A stretch of DNA of 64,000 nt from Hesseltinella vesiculosa (GCA_002104935.1 MCGT01000040.1:176463-240462), one strand, 5' to 3'; counted from the first letter of the stretch, positions 11,405 to 23,352 are shown. The notes: generated by a model not told the origin, from the sequence alone. A program made the numbers and translations.

Positions 11405-12951
11405 TAGCGCATGTTTGCTAACCTCCTACTCTTCCTCTGATGTCTGGGAGGGCTGCAATTTTTAACCAAGGCTATCTCACATCATTTTGTAATGGCACGA
11501 AAAATTTGGGATAAATTTATTCAAAGCAATTTTGCACTGTGGTTTTAGATCAGATCACCTGGGGTTCCCCTTCAAAAATGGCCGATTTTTTATTTTTTTT
11601 AGCAGAGGTATCGGAGGTGTCAAAACGAAAGTGATCAAAAGTTGGCCGAGAAACCTTCACCAATCGACCTCATTTTTTAGAATCACCATCACTCACGCAT
11701 TTACGAACTAATATAAAAACCTCACGTTGATCCAATCACTCAAAAGTGCTGTGCAGCGTTTGCCTTTTTTTTTTTTAAAAAAAAAAAAAATGAAAATGAA
11801 AAAATTGGCGGGCAGTTTTTAGACTGTGTCTCCGCTGACTTCGGCGTCTGTAATAACAAAAAACTGATGCTCTGCTTCGCCCAATCTGCTCTTCTAATAT
11901 GCTTGCTTTATTCTCAAGATACATACCTCGATAGTACCACTTTGTGTTAAATGCACTCGTGTAAAAAAAATAGCATACAGTATTAACGTTTTTTTTAGTG
12001 ATCGATTTCGGCGCAATATTTTAGGTTGGCTAGCATTCTGAGAAACCCTGCCAGTGCTACGGTGCACAGTCCCTGTGCCTGAAATCATTGCATCTCCTCT
12101 TGGACTTCTGCGCGTTACATATCTTGACATCTTTGCATTGCTTTTCTTTTCCTGTATCCTTTACTTAAGCAAAAACATTGACGATAAAACATGGTTCAAA
12201 ATGCACAGACCAACGCTGCGATATGATTGGCTAATGGTGAAAAAATTTTGTTTACTTCCTCGATTATTTTTTTTTCTCTTCTTTTTCTTGGGTTTCCCTA
12301 CTTACTGCTGTTCCTGCTTACTGCTGTGCTTTTCCCGATTCTCTTTGTCCATCGCTACTGGATCTTTACGAAGATCGAGCAATTGGCTCTCTCCATTACC
12401 ACGGTTTACTTCCTCCCCGTCACTCTCGATGCTCCCATCGCATCTCCACCTGCCCCACTGGCCACCGTCGGTGCAGTCGACGACACATTTGCTGTGGACT
12501 TTGCTCTTGGCCTATGTGCCATTGTGTCCATCGTGGGTGTTTGCGTGCTTGCTTGGGGAATTGCTCGCATTGGCCTTCGTCGTTTGCTTTCGTGTGGTGC
12601 TTCTGCTGTGTCTCTGGCTGTACGCCAAACTCTCTGCGTAGCTGATCGTTTTATCAGCTGCATGTATGGTTTGGTGCTGCTGGTCTTGTGTGGCTGTTAC
12701 GTGTGCTGCTTGCTGGTTGTCCTCCCAGCCGTCTACCTTGGCTGTTTGGGAGTGATTTGTTTCGGTGCTTTAGCCTCGCACCTTTTGGCAAAACGCTGTT
12801 TTGTCTCGGGCTTGGTAAGTTTGAAGTAAAGTCGTTGTTCATTAGTCCCAACATCTTTTATTTTCTTATGTAGGAAACCCATCTCCTCCAAGGCTTCACC
12901 ACCAGCTTCTCTACGGGCTTGGTAAATGTGAAATGCAGTTCTTTCCCAGCC
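11405..12951 (+). repeat. Left arm of a long inverted repeat
   Basis: Matches the reverse complement of 18898-20435 along its whole length, roughly 80 percent by eye, with small indels. It starts near a GCGCATGTTTGC motif, passes through a promoter-like block shared with the dispersed repeat, then the truncated membrane-protein exon and one mini-exon. Similarity stops about 30 nt into the following intron. Confidence 0.85.
12305..12921 (+). pseudogene. Truncated copy of the island membrane-protein gene
   Basis: Homologous to exons 1 and 2 of the minus-strand gene at 17311-19559. The long exon reaches 12814, and a 48-nt phase-0 mini-exon follows at 12874-12921, both with intact splice consensus. 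The codon aligned with the other copy's ATG is CTG at 12305, and no in-frame ATG lies before the membrane segments. Exons 3-9 are absent because the homology breaks about 30 nt into the next intron. The reading frame is otherwise open and well conserved (for example PPAPLATVGAVDD), so decay is recent or the copy uses an upstream start I cannot see. Confidence 0.7.
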
Positions 12952-13010
12952 ATTCTAATGTGCATTCTTTTTTAATGAAGCGTCAAGTATGCAAACAATT
13001 CAATTTTTGA

Positions 13011-13482
13011 ATGCTGCCTTTTGTGCTAATGGCTGACATGCCAAATAATCCTGCATATTCCCAAGCAGAACTTTCTTCCAAGGATATCTATACCTCCATT
13101 TTACCTTATACCGATATCTTTGACAACAAAACGATGGTTGGATTTACAGTTTGGTGCCAGGAAAATAATGTTGGATTCATAAGCGCGCCCATTTCCAGAA
13201 AACGAAAACACGGAGTAAGCTCCAGAATCCGAAAGCTCTACGTCCTAAAAAATGAATATTTTGGTAAAGCCTCAAGCAATTATTTTGTCTCTTTTACATT
13301 CAAATGCCTTTTTTTTTTTTTTTTTTTACATGCTAGCCGACATGGTTAAAAATATTGTCATGTTCTTGTCAAACTATCAAGCCAACATCAAAAAATTGAA
13401 AGAGCAAGGTTACGAAATAATTGGATACGCCAGAAAGTCACCCGGAGAACATATAAAAAAAAGACTGAATATGCTCTCTTAG
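13011..13482 (+). CDS. Short recombinase-like gene fragment (YARKS motif)
   Basis: Two exons, 13011-13263 and 13337-13482, joined by a GT-AG intron with a long T-tract, give 132 residues. The C-terminal part reads IIGYARKSPGEHIKKRLNML. It resembles the start of serine-recombinase catalytic domains (Y-x-R-x-S, then R-x-x-x-L) and, from memory, a family common in Mucorales genomes. The stop comes right where a full domain would continue, so this is probably a 3'-truncated copy. The N-terminal 80 residues match nothing I can name. It lies directly beside the breakpoint of the truncated membrane-protein copy, consistent with a junction of mobile sequences. Confidence 0.45.
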
Positions 13483-15809
13483 GCACATATGCGGTTTCAA
13501 CAATTGAGCTTTCTTTTTAATTTACAGATACAAGCGCTGTTTATTGAGGCGTCATGCTAAATGAGGCAAACACAGTCATTTACTGGAGGATAATGACAGG
13601 TCATCAGTTGTATATATCGCTTTTTTTCACCAGAAGTGTTACTGTGAGGTCGCCAGGCGTCAGTGGTATCCTACGCCTTAATTTTTTCCATCAGCACCGA
13701 ACGCGGTGTCGCTGTGGCACTGTATTGTCAAAAAGACCGTGTCTACTTGGTGTTGTGGTTGGGCCGATGTATGAATCTTCGTCCGTTCCTTTCATTAGGT
13801 GCTCCACACACAAAAATGTCTTGCATGTTGAGAGACTCACCATGTTCCTATTTCTTCTTGATCTAGAGGATCAGCCCCGCATTTGGATCACTGCCACCAT
13901 ATTGGGAAAGGTAAAATGACGCCAATCATGAGCAAATGCAAAAAAAAAAAAAAAAAAGTGAGACGACAATGCTTTGCTTTAGTGGCTGGCATACTTGATT
14001 TGCTTTCTCACCATGCATATTCGAGTTTTCGTTGGTCTTGGCGCTAAGGGGAATAAAAGGTTAGTGTTTCCAGTTTGCTGCGAATTTGGATACTGTGAAT
14101 TTACCTTGCAGATCAATGGAGTAGCAATGGAGGTCGCAAGATGCCAAGCGAGTTAGTTGCATAGCGAAAGCAAAAAAAAAAAAAAAATGTCTGCCGAATG
14201 TTTCGCGATGTTGAGATTTAATGGTAACATGGCTGTTGAGGTCTTGCCCTTAACATACGACGTGTTTGGCTGAATGGATAGCAGGCTGATTTTTTGATCA
14301 CCTGTCATTATAAGCGAGAGCTGAAAGCTGCTGATCAGAAATGGTCAAGGTTTGCGATCCTTCGAGGTTCTTTGAGAGTGAGAGACCGAAAGTAAAAGTT
14401 AAGCCAATGTCGTTCCCTGCCTACCAATAAAAAAGGATGGACAGGTGGTCCAAAGCGATCAGGCATACCACTATTCCCAGTAAGCTACTTCATGAACCTT
14501 CGCCAAGCAGCTCCCTCCCGTAACCCCCTTGTTTCAAACCAAACCCCCGGAAAGTACTTCAAAAGCACAAGACCCGTTTTCCTTCTGGCTTTCCCACGAA
14601 AGCCAAGTCGACACTGGATCCAACAAGCATCAGGAGACCCCACCAACAGTACAAGAATGACAATCAAAGTATGGGCATGCTAGATGCATTTGGCCTAGGT
14701 GGCCGGTCTCCCAAGCAAGGCAATCGAGGGAGGCCGGCCAAGGAAGAGAGAAAGAGAAGCGAAAAAAAAGAGGGGTTAGAAAGAGCCTGTCACACATCTC
14801 ATAGCCCCATTGTGACTTACCCGTGAAATTGTACAAGATGGATCAGCTTGGAGACAACGTCATTGACACAAAATGAGTTGGTTATTTGTGCAGAAAAAAA
14901 GAGAAAAAATAGAGAGAGGACGTTAGCCGTTGTTCAAAACTCTAAAAATTAACATTACCTTTGAAGGATAGCATTTTTCCAGCGTTTGCCTCTTCAGATA
15001 TCCAAAACGTCCTAGATTTCCAACTTTCCATGTCATTCTTGCGCAAAATGGGACTCCGCCAGCTAAGTGTCATGAAGGAAAAAAGTGAGCTATCGGCTTT
15101 ATCTTCAGTACCTTTGTCGACAGGAGCATCAGGAAATCGTTCGGACGTCACTGAGAGTTGTGGCCACAACAGGTTCCAGAATCATATCAGCCTACCGAGA
15201 ATAGTAGGCATTCCATCACGCTTGTGGAGGAGAGGGACCAGCCTCGGTTTTGGGCACCGAGGATAATATGTCGGCGGGCAGTTTTGGGACCCGAGGACGG
15301 TAGGCAGGGTAGAGCAAGACAAATGCAGGGTGATTTTTGGTAGTTCACCTTTGCCAAAAAAAAAAAAAAAAATTGGATGAGATAAATGCTTGACAACGCG
15401 CTTTGCCTCATTACCGTTTATGGTGGCAAAATTGATAGGGCTGGTTGCTGTCGACGAGTCGGAAGGGATGCCATTGCCGCCATGGTTTGCTATTAGCGAT
15501 TGCAAACACCTGAGATAGGATTCGTATATTTTAAAGCCACCATCGGGTGTGATAGAGATGGTGGCTGCAGACACAGGTACAAAGCAGGCTTCCAGTCCAA
15601 GCAGGAGCAAAAAACAGTCGACAGCAACTTGCACAAAGTGGAATTGGCAAAAATGGAAAAAAAAGATGGGCTTGAAATCAAGCGGTCGGCCGCGCTTCCG
15701 CCATCAACAAAATAGGTAGCTGTGAGTTGTGTGCGCCATTCGTTTGAACACCTGTGTCAAATTTCCATCTTCCAAAGCGGTTAACAGGTGTTCTAGAGAT
15801 ATCGCTTTC
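13483..15809. other. Island interior, no confident gene
   Basis: Short ORFs occur on both strands. A minus-strand frame at 15182-15634 starts with a hydrophobic, signal-like stretch but has no ATG at its head. Several A/T homopolymers are present. I see no recognisable domain and no consistent exon chain. Confidence 0.5.
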
Positions 15810-16160
15810 TTGGCTCAGCATCATCCAGGCAGGGAATCATTCAGGGTATCATCAAAGCAGGTTATCACGTAGGCGTGGTATCATCCAGGGTATCGTCTAG
15901 GTTGGGTTTCGTCTAGATAGGGTATCATTCAGGGTATCATCTAGGCAGGATGTTTTCTAACCTGGGTACCTTCTGACCTTGTTATCTTTTAAGCTGGGTA
16001 TCTTTTAGCCTGGGTATCTTCTAAGCAAGGTATGTTCTTGATGGGGTATCTTTTAGCCTGGGTATCTTTTAGACTGGGTATCTTCTAAGCAAGGTATGTT
16101 CTTGATGGGGTATCTTGTAGGCATGATATCATCCGGGCAGGGTATATTCTCAGCAGAACA
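15810..16160. repeat. Minisatellite, 16-24-bp degenerate unit
   Basis: Degenerate tandem units built on GGGTATCTTYTARSCT or GGGTATCATCCAGG. Higher-order duplication is visible: a block containing AAGCAAGGTATGTTCTTGATGGGG occurs twice, near 16023 and 16088. Confidence 0.85.
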
Positions 16161-16219
16161 TCATTGCGGGTATTAAATACCGATTTTTTTCGAATTCGGT
16201 GAGCAGCACCCCAAGTCAC

Positions 16220-17220
16220 CTCTGCCTTGGTTATTAGTGGCTGGCCAGTGCACCAACACGGGGAGCCTATGTAAGAAAAATATGAGTTGCTATTCATCTC
16301 CTGATTTCCAAACGACGTGGTAGCTTACAGGACAGAAGTCAACCGCTGGGCCGTGTTGGCGTGCGTGCATGCAGTGGTGTTGGTGGTGGTGGCTGTGGCT
16401 GGCCATCACCAACACGGGGAGCCTAAATAAAAAAAAAAGTGAGTTTCTATTCATCTCACGTATGCTAGGGACATGGTGTCTTACAGGACGAAGGTCAACC
16501 GCTGGGCCGTGTTGGCGTGCGGGCATGCGGCGGCGGTGGTGGTGGTGGTGGCTGTGGCTGGCCATCACCAACACGGGGAGCCTAAATAAAAAAAGGTGAG
16601 CTGCTATTCATCTCACGTATTCCAAACGACTTGGTTACTTACAGGACAAAAGTCGACCGCTGGGCCGTGTTGGCGTGCGGGGTGACGGTGGTGGTGGCTG
16701 TTGCTGGCCAACGCCAATACGGGGAGCCTAAACATGAAAAAAAAAAAAAGTCAGTTATTATTCATCTCACGTATTCCAAATGATGAGGCATCTTACAGGA
16801 CGAAAGTCAACCGCTGGGCCGTATTGGCGTGCGGAGATGGTGGTGGTGGCTGTTGCTGGCCAACGCCAACACGGGGAGCCTAAGCAAAAAAAGAGTGCGC
16901 TGTTATTCATCTCCTGATTTCCAAACGGCATGACAACTTACAGGACAGAAGTCGACCGCTGGGCCGTGTTGGCGTGCGGGAATGATGGTGTGCTGTGGTT
17001 GTGGCTGTGGCTGTGGCTTACTCTGACTCGGTGATGACAACAAGGAGAGCCTTAAGGAAAAAAAAAGAAGCTGTCAATCATCTCATGCTTTCCATACGGA
17101 AAGATAACTTACAGGACAAAGGTCAACTGCTGGGCCTTGTTGTGGTGGTGGATGTGGTAGGCGGAAGTGAATGATGGTGGCTGACGGTGAGCCTAGTTGG
17201 ATGTTGAAAAAGAAAAAAAA
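16220..17220 (-). repeat. Tandem array of about six 145-170-bp units with splice-like sites
   Basis: Units recur with boundaries near 16328, 16484, 16642, 16796, 16940 and 17112. Read on the minus strand, each has an exon-like core beginning GCTCCCCGTGTTGG, a CAC-rich middle, the segment CCAGCGGTTGAC and the end TCCT. A GTAAGT-type donor, about 60 nt and a polypyrimidine-TTTAG acceptor follow. Core lengths for four units are 94, 97, 85 and 83 nt, so they do not keep one reading frame when spliced. The array lies just downstream of, and in the same orientation as, the gene at 17311-19559. Confidence 0.8.
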
Positions 17221-17310
17221 GAGCATTGAGTTCCATTTGCAAGACATTTGTTTGCTATTCGTTACGAGAACTTCGGCGCTGGCATGGCGCGGGACAATGC
17301 CAGAAGCACG

Positions 17311-17421
17311 CTAGTCACCGTCAGAGTCACAGTTGTATGGGACGGTAGAGTCAGAGTTGTAGCCATCGTCAGAGCCTGCGTCGTCGGCACAGTCGTTGGC
17401 GATGACTGGCAAGGGCAGAGA

Positions 17422-17461
<40 letters not shown>

Positions 17462-19559
17462 AGAACAGCAGCAGGCGCGCATTGTGGCAAAGTGCCACCA
17501 AAGGACGACAAAGCAGGATGACGAGGGCTGGAAGAGCCCGAAACAAGAGCACCAGGAGAGGGGTTGACAGGCAGGACGATGGGCAAAGGGACAGCGTCAT
17601 CGACCTGCATGGTGTCGGGCAAGCAGAGAGGCACGGTCACAGGAACAACCGTGACCTCATCTACTTGCATTGCTTCGGGCCAACAGATAGCCACAGCCAA
17701 AGGACCAGGCAAAGGACAGAACCAGCTGGCAGGGGCATTTGTTGATCGCGAGGGTCGGCGACCTAGATTGGGTGGGAAAATGTTAATAATGATATTCCTG
17801 GCATATCCAATGAAAAGCATGGATGACTTACCAAATGCCCGAGTAAATGCAGCGCGGCTGGCTTGTCGTTGGCGTCGTTGGCGGAGAGAACGCAAGCAAA
17901 GATCCCCTAGACATGATAAATGACATCAAGAAATAAAAATATGAGAATCTCTCAAGCTGCAAACCTGCTTTAAAAACTTACGAGGAACAGGGATGGCTTG
18001 GTGTCTTCCGCCAAAATGATTGCCTGGTCGGAGGACAGTCGGAGGGCGAGGACGAGCAGCTAAATAAAAAAAAAAAGATGAGTGCTTCATCGCGTTGAGT
18101 CGTTGTTTCCTTATCGAAGCACAAGGACTTACCGCAGTCAAGAATCACGGTGGCGGCAGGGATTGGAGGGACGGCACACCAACCGTCAGCTTGACTGGAG
18201 CCAGCATAGCAAACTGGCTCAGCAACGGGGACGTCCTCGGGGACAACCACAGCAACAGGGGCACGGTCCAATGCGTCCATCAGTGCAGCATGGTACGCAA
18301 GAGGACCGGCAAGCAAAGCGTCTTCCAAGGTTTGGCCAAATGGCCGAACACCAGGGCCCAACACAGCAACAGAGCGGCGGCTCACCCACCCGAACGGCTT
18401 GGGTTTACGGGCAAGCGGCCCAAGTCTTCCGGCCACAACGGGGCGACGCACGCAAGAAAGCGACACCTTGAGCAATAAAGAAAGGTTAGACATGCTTCAG
18501 TAACATTTTTCTGTTTCTAAAAATTGAACTTACACCAAGCACGCTGTTTTCGTTGGTGGGACCTTGGATGGGGCGGGTTCCCTATGAACAATTACAAGGG
18601 AAAAGAGAGAAAAAAAGGCGTAAATACAATGGGTGGGAAAGAACTGCAATTCACATTTACCAAGCCCGCAGCATTGCTGCTCATGATAATGGGACCTTGG
18701 AGGGGACGGGTTCCCTATTAGCAATTGAGTAAAAGGAAAAGAGAGAAAAAAGGCGTAAGTACAATGGGTCGGAAAGAACTGTATTTCACACTTACCAAGC
18801 CCGTAACGGTGCTGGTGAGGATGGGACCTTGGAGGGGACGGGTTCCCTATGAAGAATGAAGAAAAAGGAAAAGAGAGAAAACGGCTATAAGTACAAAGGC
18901 CGGGAAAGAACTGTATTTCACATTTACCAAGCCCGTAGAGATGCTGGTGGTGGGACCTTGGATGAGGTGGGTTCCCTACATAAGAAAATAAAAGAGGTTG
19001 GGAGTGATGAACAACAACATTACTTCAAACTTACCAAGCCCGAGACAAAGCAGCGTTTTGCCAAAAGGTGCGTGGCCAAAGCACCGAAACAGATCACTCC
19101 CAAACCGCCAAGGTAGACGGCTGGGAGGACAACCAGCAAACAGCAAACGTAAAAACCACACAGGACCAGCAGCACCAAACCATACATGCAGCTGATCATA
19201 CGATCAGCTACGCAGAGAGAGTTGCGTACAGCCACAGCAACAGCAGAAGCACCACACGAAAGCAAGCGACGAAGGCCAAAGCGAGCAACACGCCAAGCAA
19301 GCACGTAAACAGCCACGACGGCAACAATGCCACAAAGGCCAAGGGCAAAGTCCACAGCAAAGGCGTCGTCGACTGCACCCACGGTGGCCAGTGGGGCAGG
19401 TGGAGATGCGATGGGAGCATCGAGAGTGGCGGGGACGGGTGGTGGCGGGAGGAAGTAAACGGTGGCAAAGGAGAGAGCCAATTGCTCTATCTCCTTCATG
19501 ATCCAGTAGCGCTGGACAATCAGAATCGGTAAAAGCACAGCAGTAAGCAGGAAGAGCAT
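17311..19559 (-). CDS. Unrecognised membrane protein with duplicated mini-exons
   Basis: Nine exons on the minus strand fit one frame: 19035-19559, 18928-18975, 18796-18846, 18661-18714, 18534-18581, 18133-18466, 17982-18059, 17832-17906 and 17311-17762, giving 554 residues. Exon 1 encodes about four hydrophobic helices (for example LVLLVLCGFYVCCLLVVLPA) around a Pro/Ala loop. Exons 2-5 are 48, 51, 54 and 48 nt, all phase 0, each encoding a variant of GTRPLQGP...GL; they look like tandem duplications of an exon plus intron. The rest is Pro/Ala/Val-rich, with APAPAPAP near the end and an acidic Asp/Ser C-terminus. I know no family for it. The ATG at 19559 is supported by the open hydrophobic frame, though the + copy lacks it and an upstream exon is possible. 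The promoter region carries the dispersed repeat. Confidence 0.7.
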
Positions 19560-20435
19560 TGCACACGAAAAAAAACAGCACGAAAACAGCAGTAAGTAGG
19601 GTAACCCTGAAGAAAAAGAAGAGAAAAAAAAAACAATCGAGAAGTAAACAAAAAAACTTTTTCACCATTATCCAATCATATCGCGGCGGTAGTCTGTGCA
19701 TTTTTGAACCTTGTTTTCTCGTCAAGGCCTCTTTGCTTTTGCTTAAGTAAAGGAACCAGGAAAAGAAAAGCAATGCAAAGGTGTCAAGATATGTAACGCG
19801 CTCAAGTCCAAGAGGAGATACAATGAATTCAGGCACAGGGGCTGTGCATTGTAGCACTGGCAGGGTTTCTCAGAATGCCAGGCAACCTAAAATATTGCGC
19901 CGAAATCGATCGCTAAAAAAAAACCTTAATATTGTATGCTATTTTTTTATACGAGTGCATTTAGCACAAAGTGGCACTATTGAGGTATGCATCTTGAGAA
20001 TCAAGCAAGTATATTAGAAGAGCAGAGAGGGTGAATCAGGCAACAGTTTTTTTGTTATTACAGGCGCCGAAGGCAGCGGTGACTGTGCGGAGATTTGAAA
20101 AAAATGAAAACGTTGCTGATCGGATCGATGTGACATTTTATAAAGGTAGGCAAATGCATGAATGATGATGGTGATGAAAAAATCAGGTCAATCGGTGAAG
20201 GTTGCCCAGCCAACGTTTTGCAAGCTTCGTTTTGACATCTCCGATTCTCCAGCTAAAAAAATCAAAAAATCGGCCATTTTCCTCAGAGGTCAGCCTGGCA
20301 AAATCACCTGTTGCAAATCAATTCACGCCAAATCTCGAATACGTGTGCAAAATGATGGCAGATGACCCATGATTACAATGGAAACTCCATCAGGCAGTAG
20401 GGAGACGAGCTAGGAGTCTGGCAGATATGCACTAG
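18898..20435 (-). repeat. Right arm of a long inverted repeat
   Basis: Reverse-complement partner of 11405-12951. It contains exons 1-2 of the 554-aa gene, its upstream region and, at the outer end, the dispersed repeat with GGCAGTAGGGAGACGAGCTAG near 20395. With the left arm it bounds about 9.0 kb. Confidence 0.85.
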
Positions 20436-21699
20436 AAATGATCGCCCATGCATTCTCGCAAGTGGACTAGATAATAACATTGTTGTTTGTCCGATCGGTT
20501 TCCTGCCAGATATCTTTATTCAACAGCTCAACGAGAAGCATTACAGTATATCTGGTGGAAACCTGGTAGTATTTGTACACGAAGAATATATTATTGGCTA
20601 CTTGGGTCCATTGCTGCTAGGCGTTTTGTGAAGAAAAAAAGAAAAAAAAAAAAGCTATGCTCAAATTTGTGGGCCGTTTGAACAAGGCAGCTTAGCTCCA
20701 TTTTAGTTAGGCTCTTTATCATGTGGATATGGGATACTACCAGATGAGGTCGCAAAGCATGGAGGCAGAGAGTGCCTAGGACGAATGTCAAGGAAGCACG
20801 GAATACAAAAAGAGAGACGCAGAAGCAGCATACTCCCTTCGAGTGATGTTTTTAATGACAAGATACAGCTTAACTAGCCTTTGCAAGACCCACGCAGCCA
20901 TTTCCAAGATCATAGACGCTGTAGAATGAAGGAACACATCACCCACTATCTAAACAAATTAAAAAATGGAGATGAGTGTCGCGCATTGGAAACGTACAGC
21001 ACTTTTTCGACCAAGCTTACTCCGCAAATGCTGTTGCCATTCAGCAGGATCTGATCAAGCTTTCTTGTCTTGTACTCGTGTTGTGTTCGTTCACTATGCC
21101 ATCACAATAAAAACGGCAAGTGAATGGTGAATGGACGTGGCAGCAAGTCAACTAGCTTATAATTCGGTCACGTCTTCCAGCAGCAGGAATGTGTAAGCCT
21201 TACATTAATCACTTGTTTCTCTTTAAGCGATAGCAGCTGTACTTACTGACGAAATCGTCAAACCCGAGCAGCTTGCCAGTGAATGACGACCCAAATGTTG
21301 GAGCCGATGCAATTATCGATTAATTCTAAGAAACACCACAAGAAATGTAAGCGGCTCTTTCCTCCACCGAGTACTCAATCAATAGCCTGAGCAAATGATG
21401 TCTCTTACATGGAGGTAGCATCTGTGAGATACGACATTTTTGATCAAATTGCAAAGCGAAAAAAAAAAAAAAGAAAGAGAGAAAACAAGAAGACACAGCT
21501 CTCAAAAATAAAAGCTTGCCATGATTGAAAGCCCGGCATTCGTGAGAGCGTAGCCATGTGAATGGAATACATCTCTCTGATATTGCATTTAGCATACATA
21601 CCTGAGATAAGTTGTGGACGGTGATATTGAAAAAATCAATCTGACAAGCAAAAGTCGCATAGCTAACTCATCACTTCTGAACTCCCAGCTAAAAATCTG
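20436..21699. other. Intergenic, no gene seen
   Basis: Only short ORFs and A/T tracts; no domain or exon chain recognised. Confidence 0.5.
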
Positions 21700-22240
21700 T
21701 GATTTTCACTTCGCGTTTTTTTGATCTGGTCGCCTTGGGGTCCCCCTGGCAAAAATGGTCGATTTTTCGTTCTTTTTAGCTGGGAAGTCAGAAACGTCAA
21801 AACGAAACTGACCAAAAGTTGGCTGGGCAACCTTTACCAATCGACCTTGTTTTTTGAGTACCATCATCATCCCTGTATTTGCGCAGTCTCACAAAACCAC
21901 ACATCGATTGAGTCACTCAAAAGTGTTGTGCAGCGTTTGCTTTTTTTTTTTCAGGATGAAGAGGAAAAATCGGATGGCCAGATTCAACTTCCGCTGACCT
22001 TCCGATTCCTGGCCATACACGACAAATGGCATTCAGTGAAGTAGTGTAGCGTGGGTCTCATAATCAAATGCGGTATGCATGAATGACGATGAGACTGAAA
22101 AAACAAGGTCAATGGGCGATGGCTGGTCAGTTTCGTTTTGATATTTCAGAATTCCCAGGAAACATCGGCCATTGTCGCCAGGGGAAAAAGACCTCGCAGT
22201 TCATTTGTGAGATCTCGCACCTGTTGTGATTCAATTGGCC
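21700..22240. repeat. Inverted pair of the dispersed repeat (foldback, MITE-like)
   Basis: A + copy at about 21720-21945 (GATCTGGTCGCC, then GGCAAAAATGG, then ACCAAAAGTTGGCTGGGCAA) faces a reversed copy at about 22060-22235 across roughly 110 bp. It is the same family as the outer ends of the island arms. Confidence 0.7.
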
Positions 22241-22437
22241 CATTGTTCCCTTTTCTGCGTGACCTGGTTCATTTTCGCCCTGTGGGTTTTTCATCTGCAA
22301 CACCTCCTCACCATCCAAAAAGTGGCAAAAAAAGAAAACAGGGAAACTTTAATATCCATTTTTTTTTCATAAAAAAACAAGTGTGTATGTGATAGACGAC
22401 GAGTCGGTAAGGTTAAAATAAAAACATCTTAAAAGGG

Positions 22438-22842
22438 TCAACTTTGAAGAAGCTTGTTGAGTGGGCCTAATAGGCCACTGCCACCATTTTTGGACGCTGG
22501 TGATCCGCCGTGGGCGATGGGGGGCTCGACGGTGGTGGACATGTCAGCAGAGGCGAAATTTGGGTGAAAGTAGTCAGGATTATAAGCGCCAGGGTTGGAA
22601 CCAGGAGGGGGCATGGAGCTGTAATAAGGCCGGGGCATGTAGGTGTTATGGAAACGATAGCCAGGAGGGATGTAGGCAGGGAAGCCGGGTGACAAGGCCT
22701 TGAAGTACTGGGCATAGTCGTCGCCGTCGCTGATATAATCGGTGTAATCATTGGTGAAATAGGGAAAGTAGTCGTCAAGGTCGGCGTGCACCTTGACTAA
22801 GAAAAGGCTCAAGCCAATGACTACAACACTGTTCAACCGCAT
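22438..22842 (-). CDS. Small secreted Tyr/Pro-rich protein
   Basis: Single exon, 134 residues. A signal peptide is evident (MRLNSVVVIGLSLFLVKVHA, cleavage likely after A20). The mature part is acidic and Tyr/Asp-rich (DDYFPYF, YTDYISDGDDYAQYF), then Pro/Tyr-rich (YIPPGYRF, YYSSMPPPGSN), then Gly/Ser-rich. There are no cysteines and no hydrophobic C-terminal tail, so it is a soluble secreted or wall-associated protein of unknown role. A TATA box lies about 60 bp upstream of the ATG. I recognise no family. Confidence 0.7.
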   Translation of the reverse strand: MRLNSVVVIGLSLFLVKVHADLDDYFPYFTNDYTDYISDGDDYAQYFKALSPGFPAYIPPGYRFHNTYMPRPYYSSMPPPGSNPGAYNPDYFHPNFASADMSTTVEPPIAHGGSPASKNGGSGLLGPLNKLLQS

Positions 22843-22900
22843 TTGTAAAATCGAAGAAGATCAAGAAGAAAAATTGATCCAAGCTTTCCTCTCTGGACTA

Positions 22901-22908
22901 TTTTTATA
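22901..22908 (-). promoter_or_regulatory. TATA box of the small secreted protein gene
   Basis: Minus-strand TATAAAAA about 60 bp before the ATG at 22842. Confidence 0.5.
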
Positions 22909-23352
22909 GTGCAGCATGTTGGCTAAAGACACGCAAGAAGTATCCCAGTTTTCTATATAAAAATAGTTTAATGAAGGTTTATTCAATCCTTGAGCGAAAG
23001 AAACGAAAAAAAAAAAAAAAGATATAATTAATAGCGGCATGACGAGCAAGATAAATTAAAAAAAAGACCTCCTATCTTTTTTTATCTTCAACTCCTTGAG
23101 AGAGGCTATTGTTTTCTTTGCTATTCTATTTTTTTATGTAGACTATACTTGAGAGATCATGCTATTGTGATCCATGACAGTACATATTTAACCAGCCGAG
23201 GAAGAATTGTAAAAAATGTTGCTCTGCTACGGTGCTTTCTTGTTTGTGACATGCTCGGAAATCGATTTTGGTTGGCGGGGCCAGTTCCCTTTTTTTTTTT
23301 TTTTTTTTTTCACTCCCTCTTTTTTGTTCTTACTCGAATAGACTTTTTATAG

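Noticed and set aside
16290..16574. His-rich minus-strand ORF with two similar blocks
   Set aside because: Reads straight through the intron-like part of the tandem array; the similarity comes from the DNA repeat itself.
16220..17220. CRISPR-like array
   Set aside because: Units are long, diverged and carry splice signals in a eukaryotic genome; no spacer structure.
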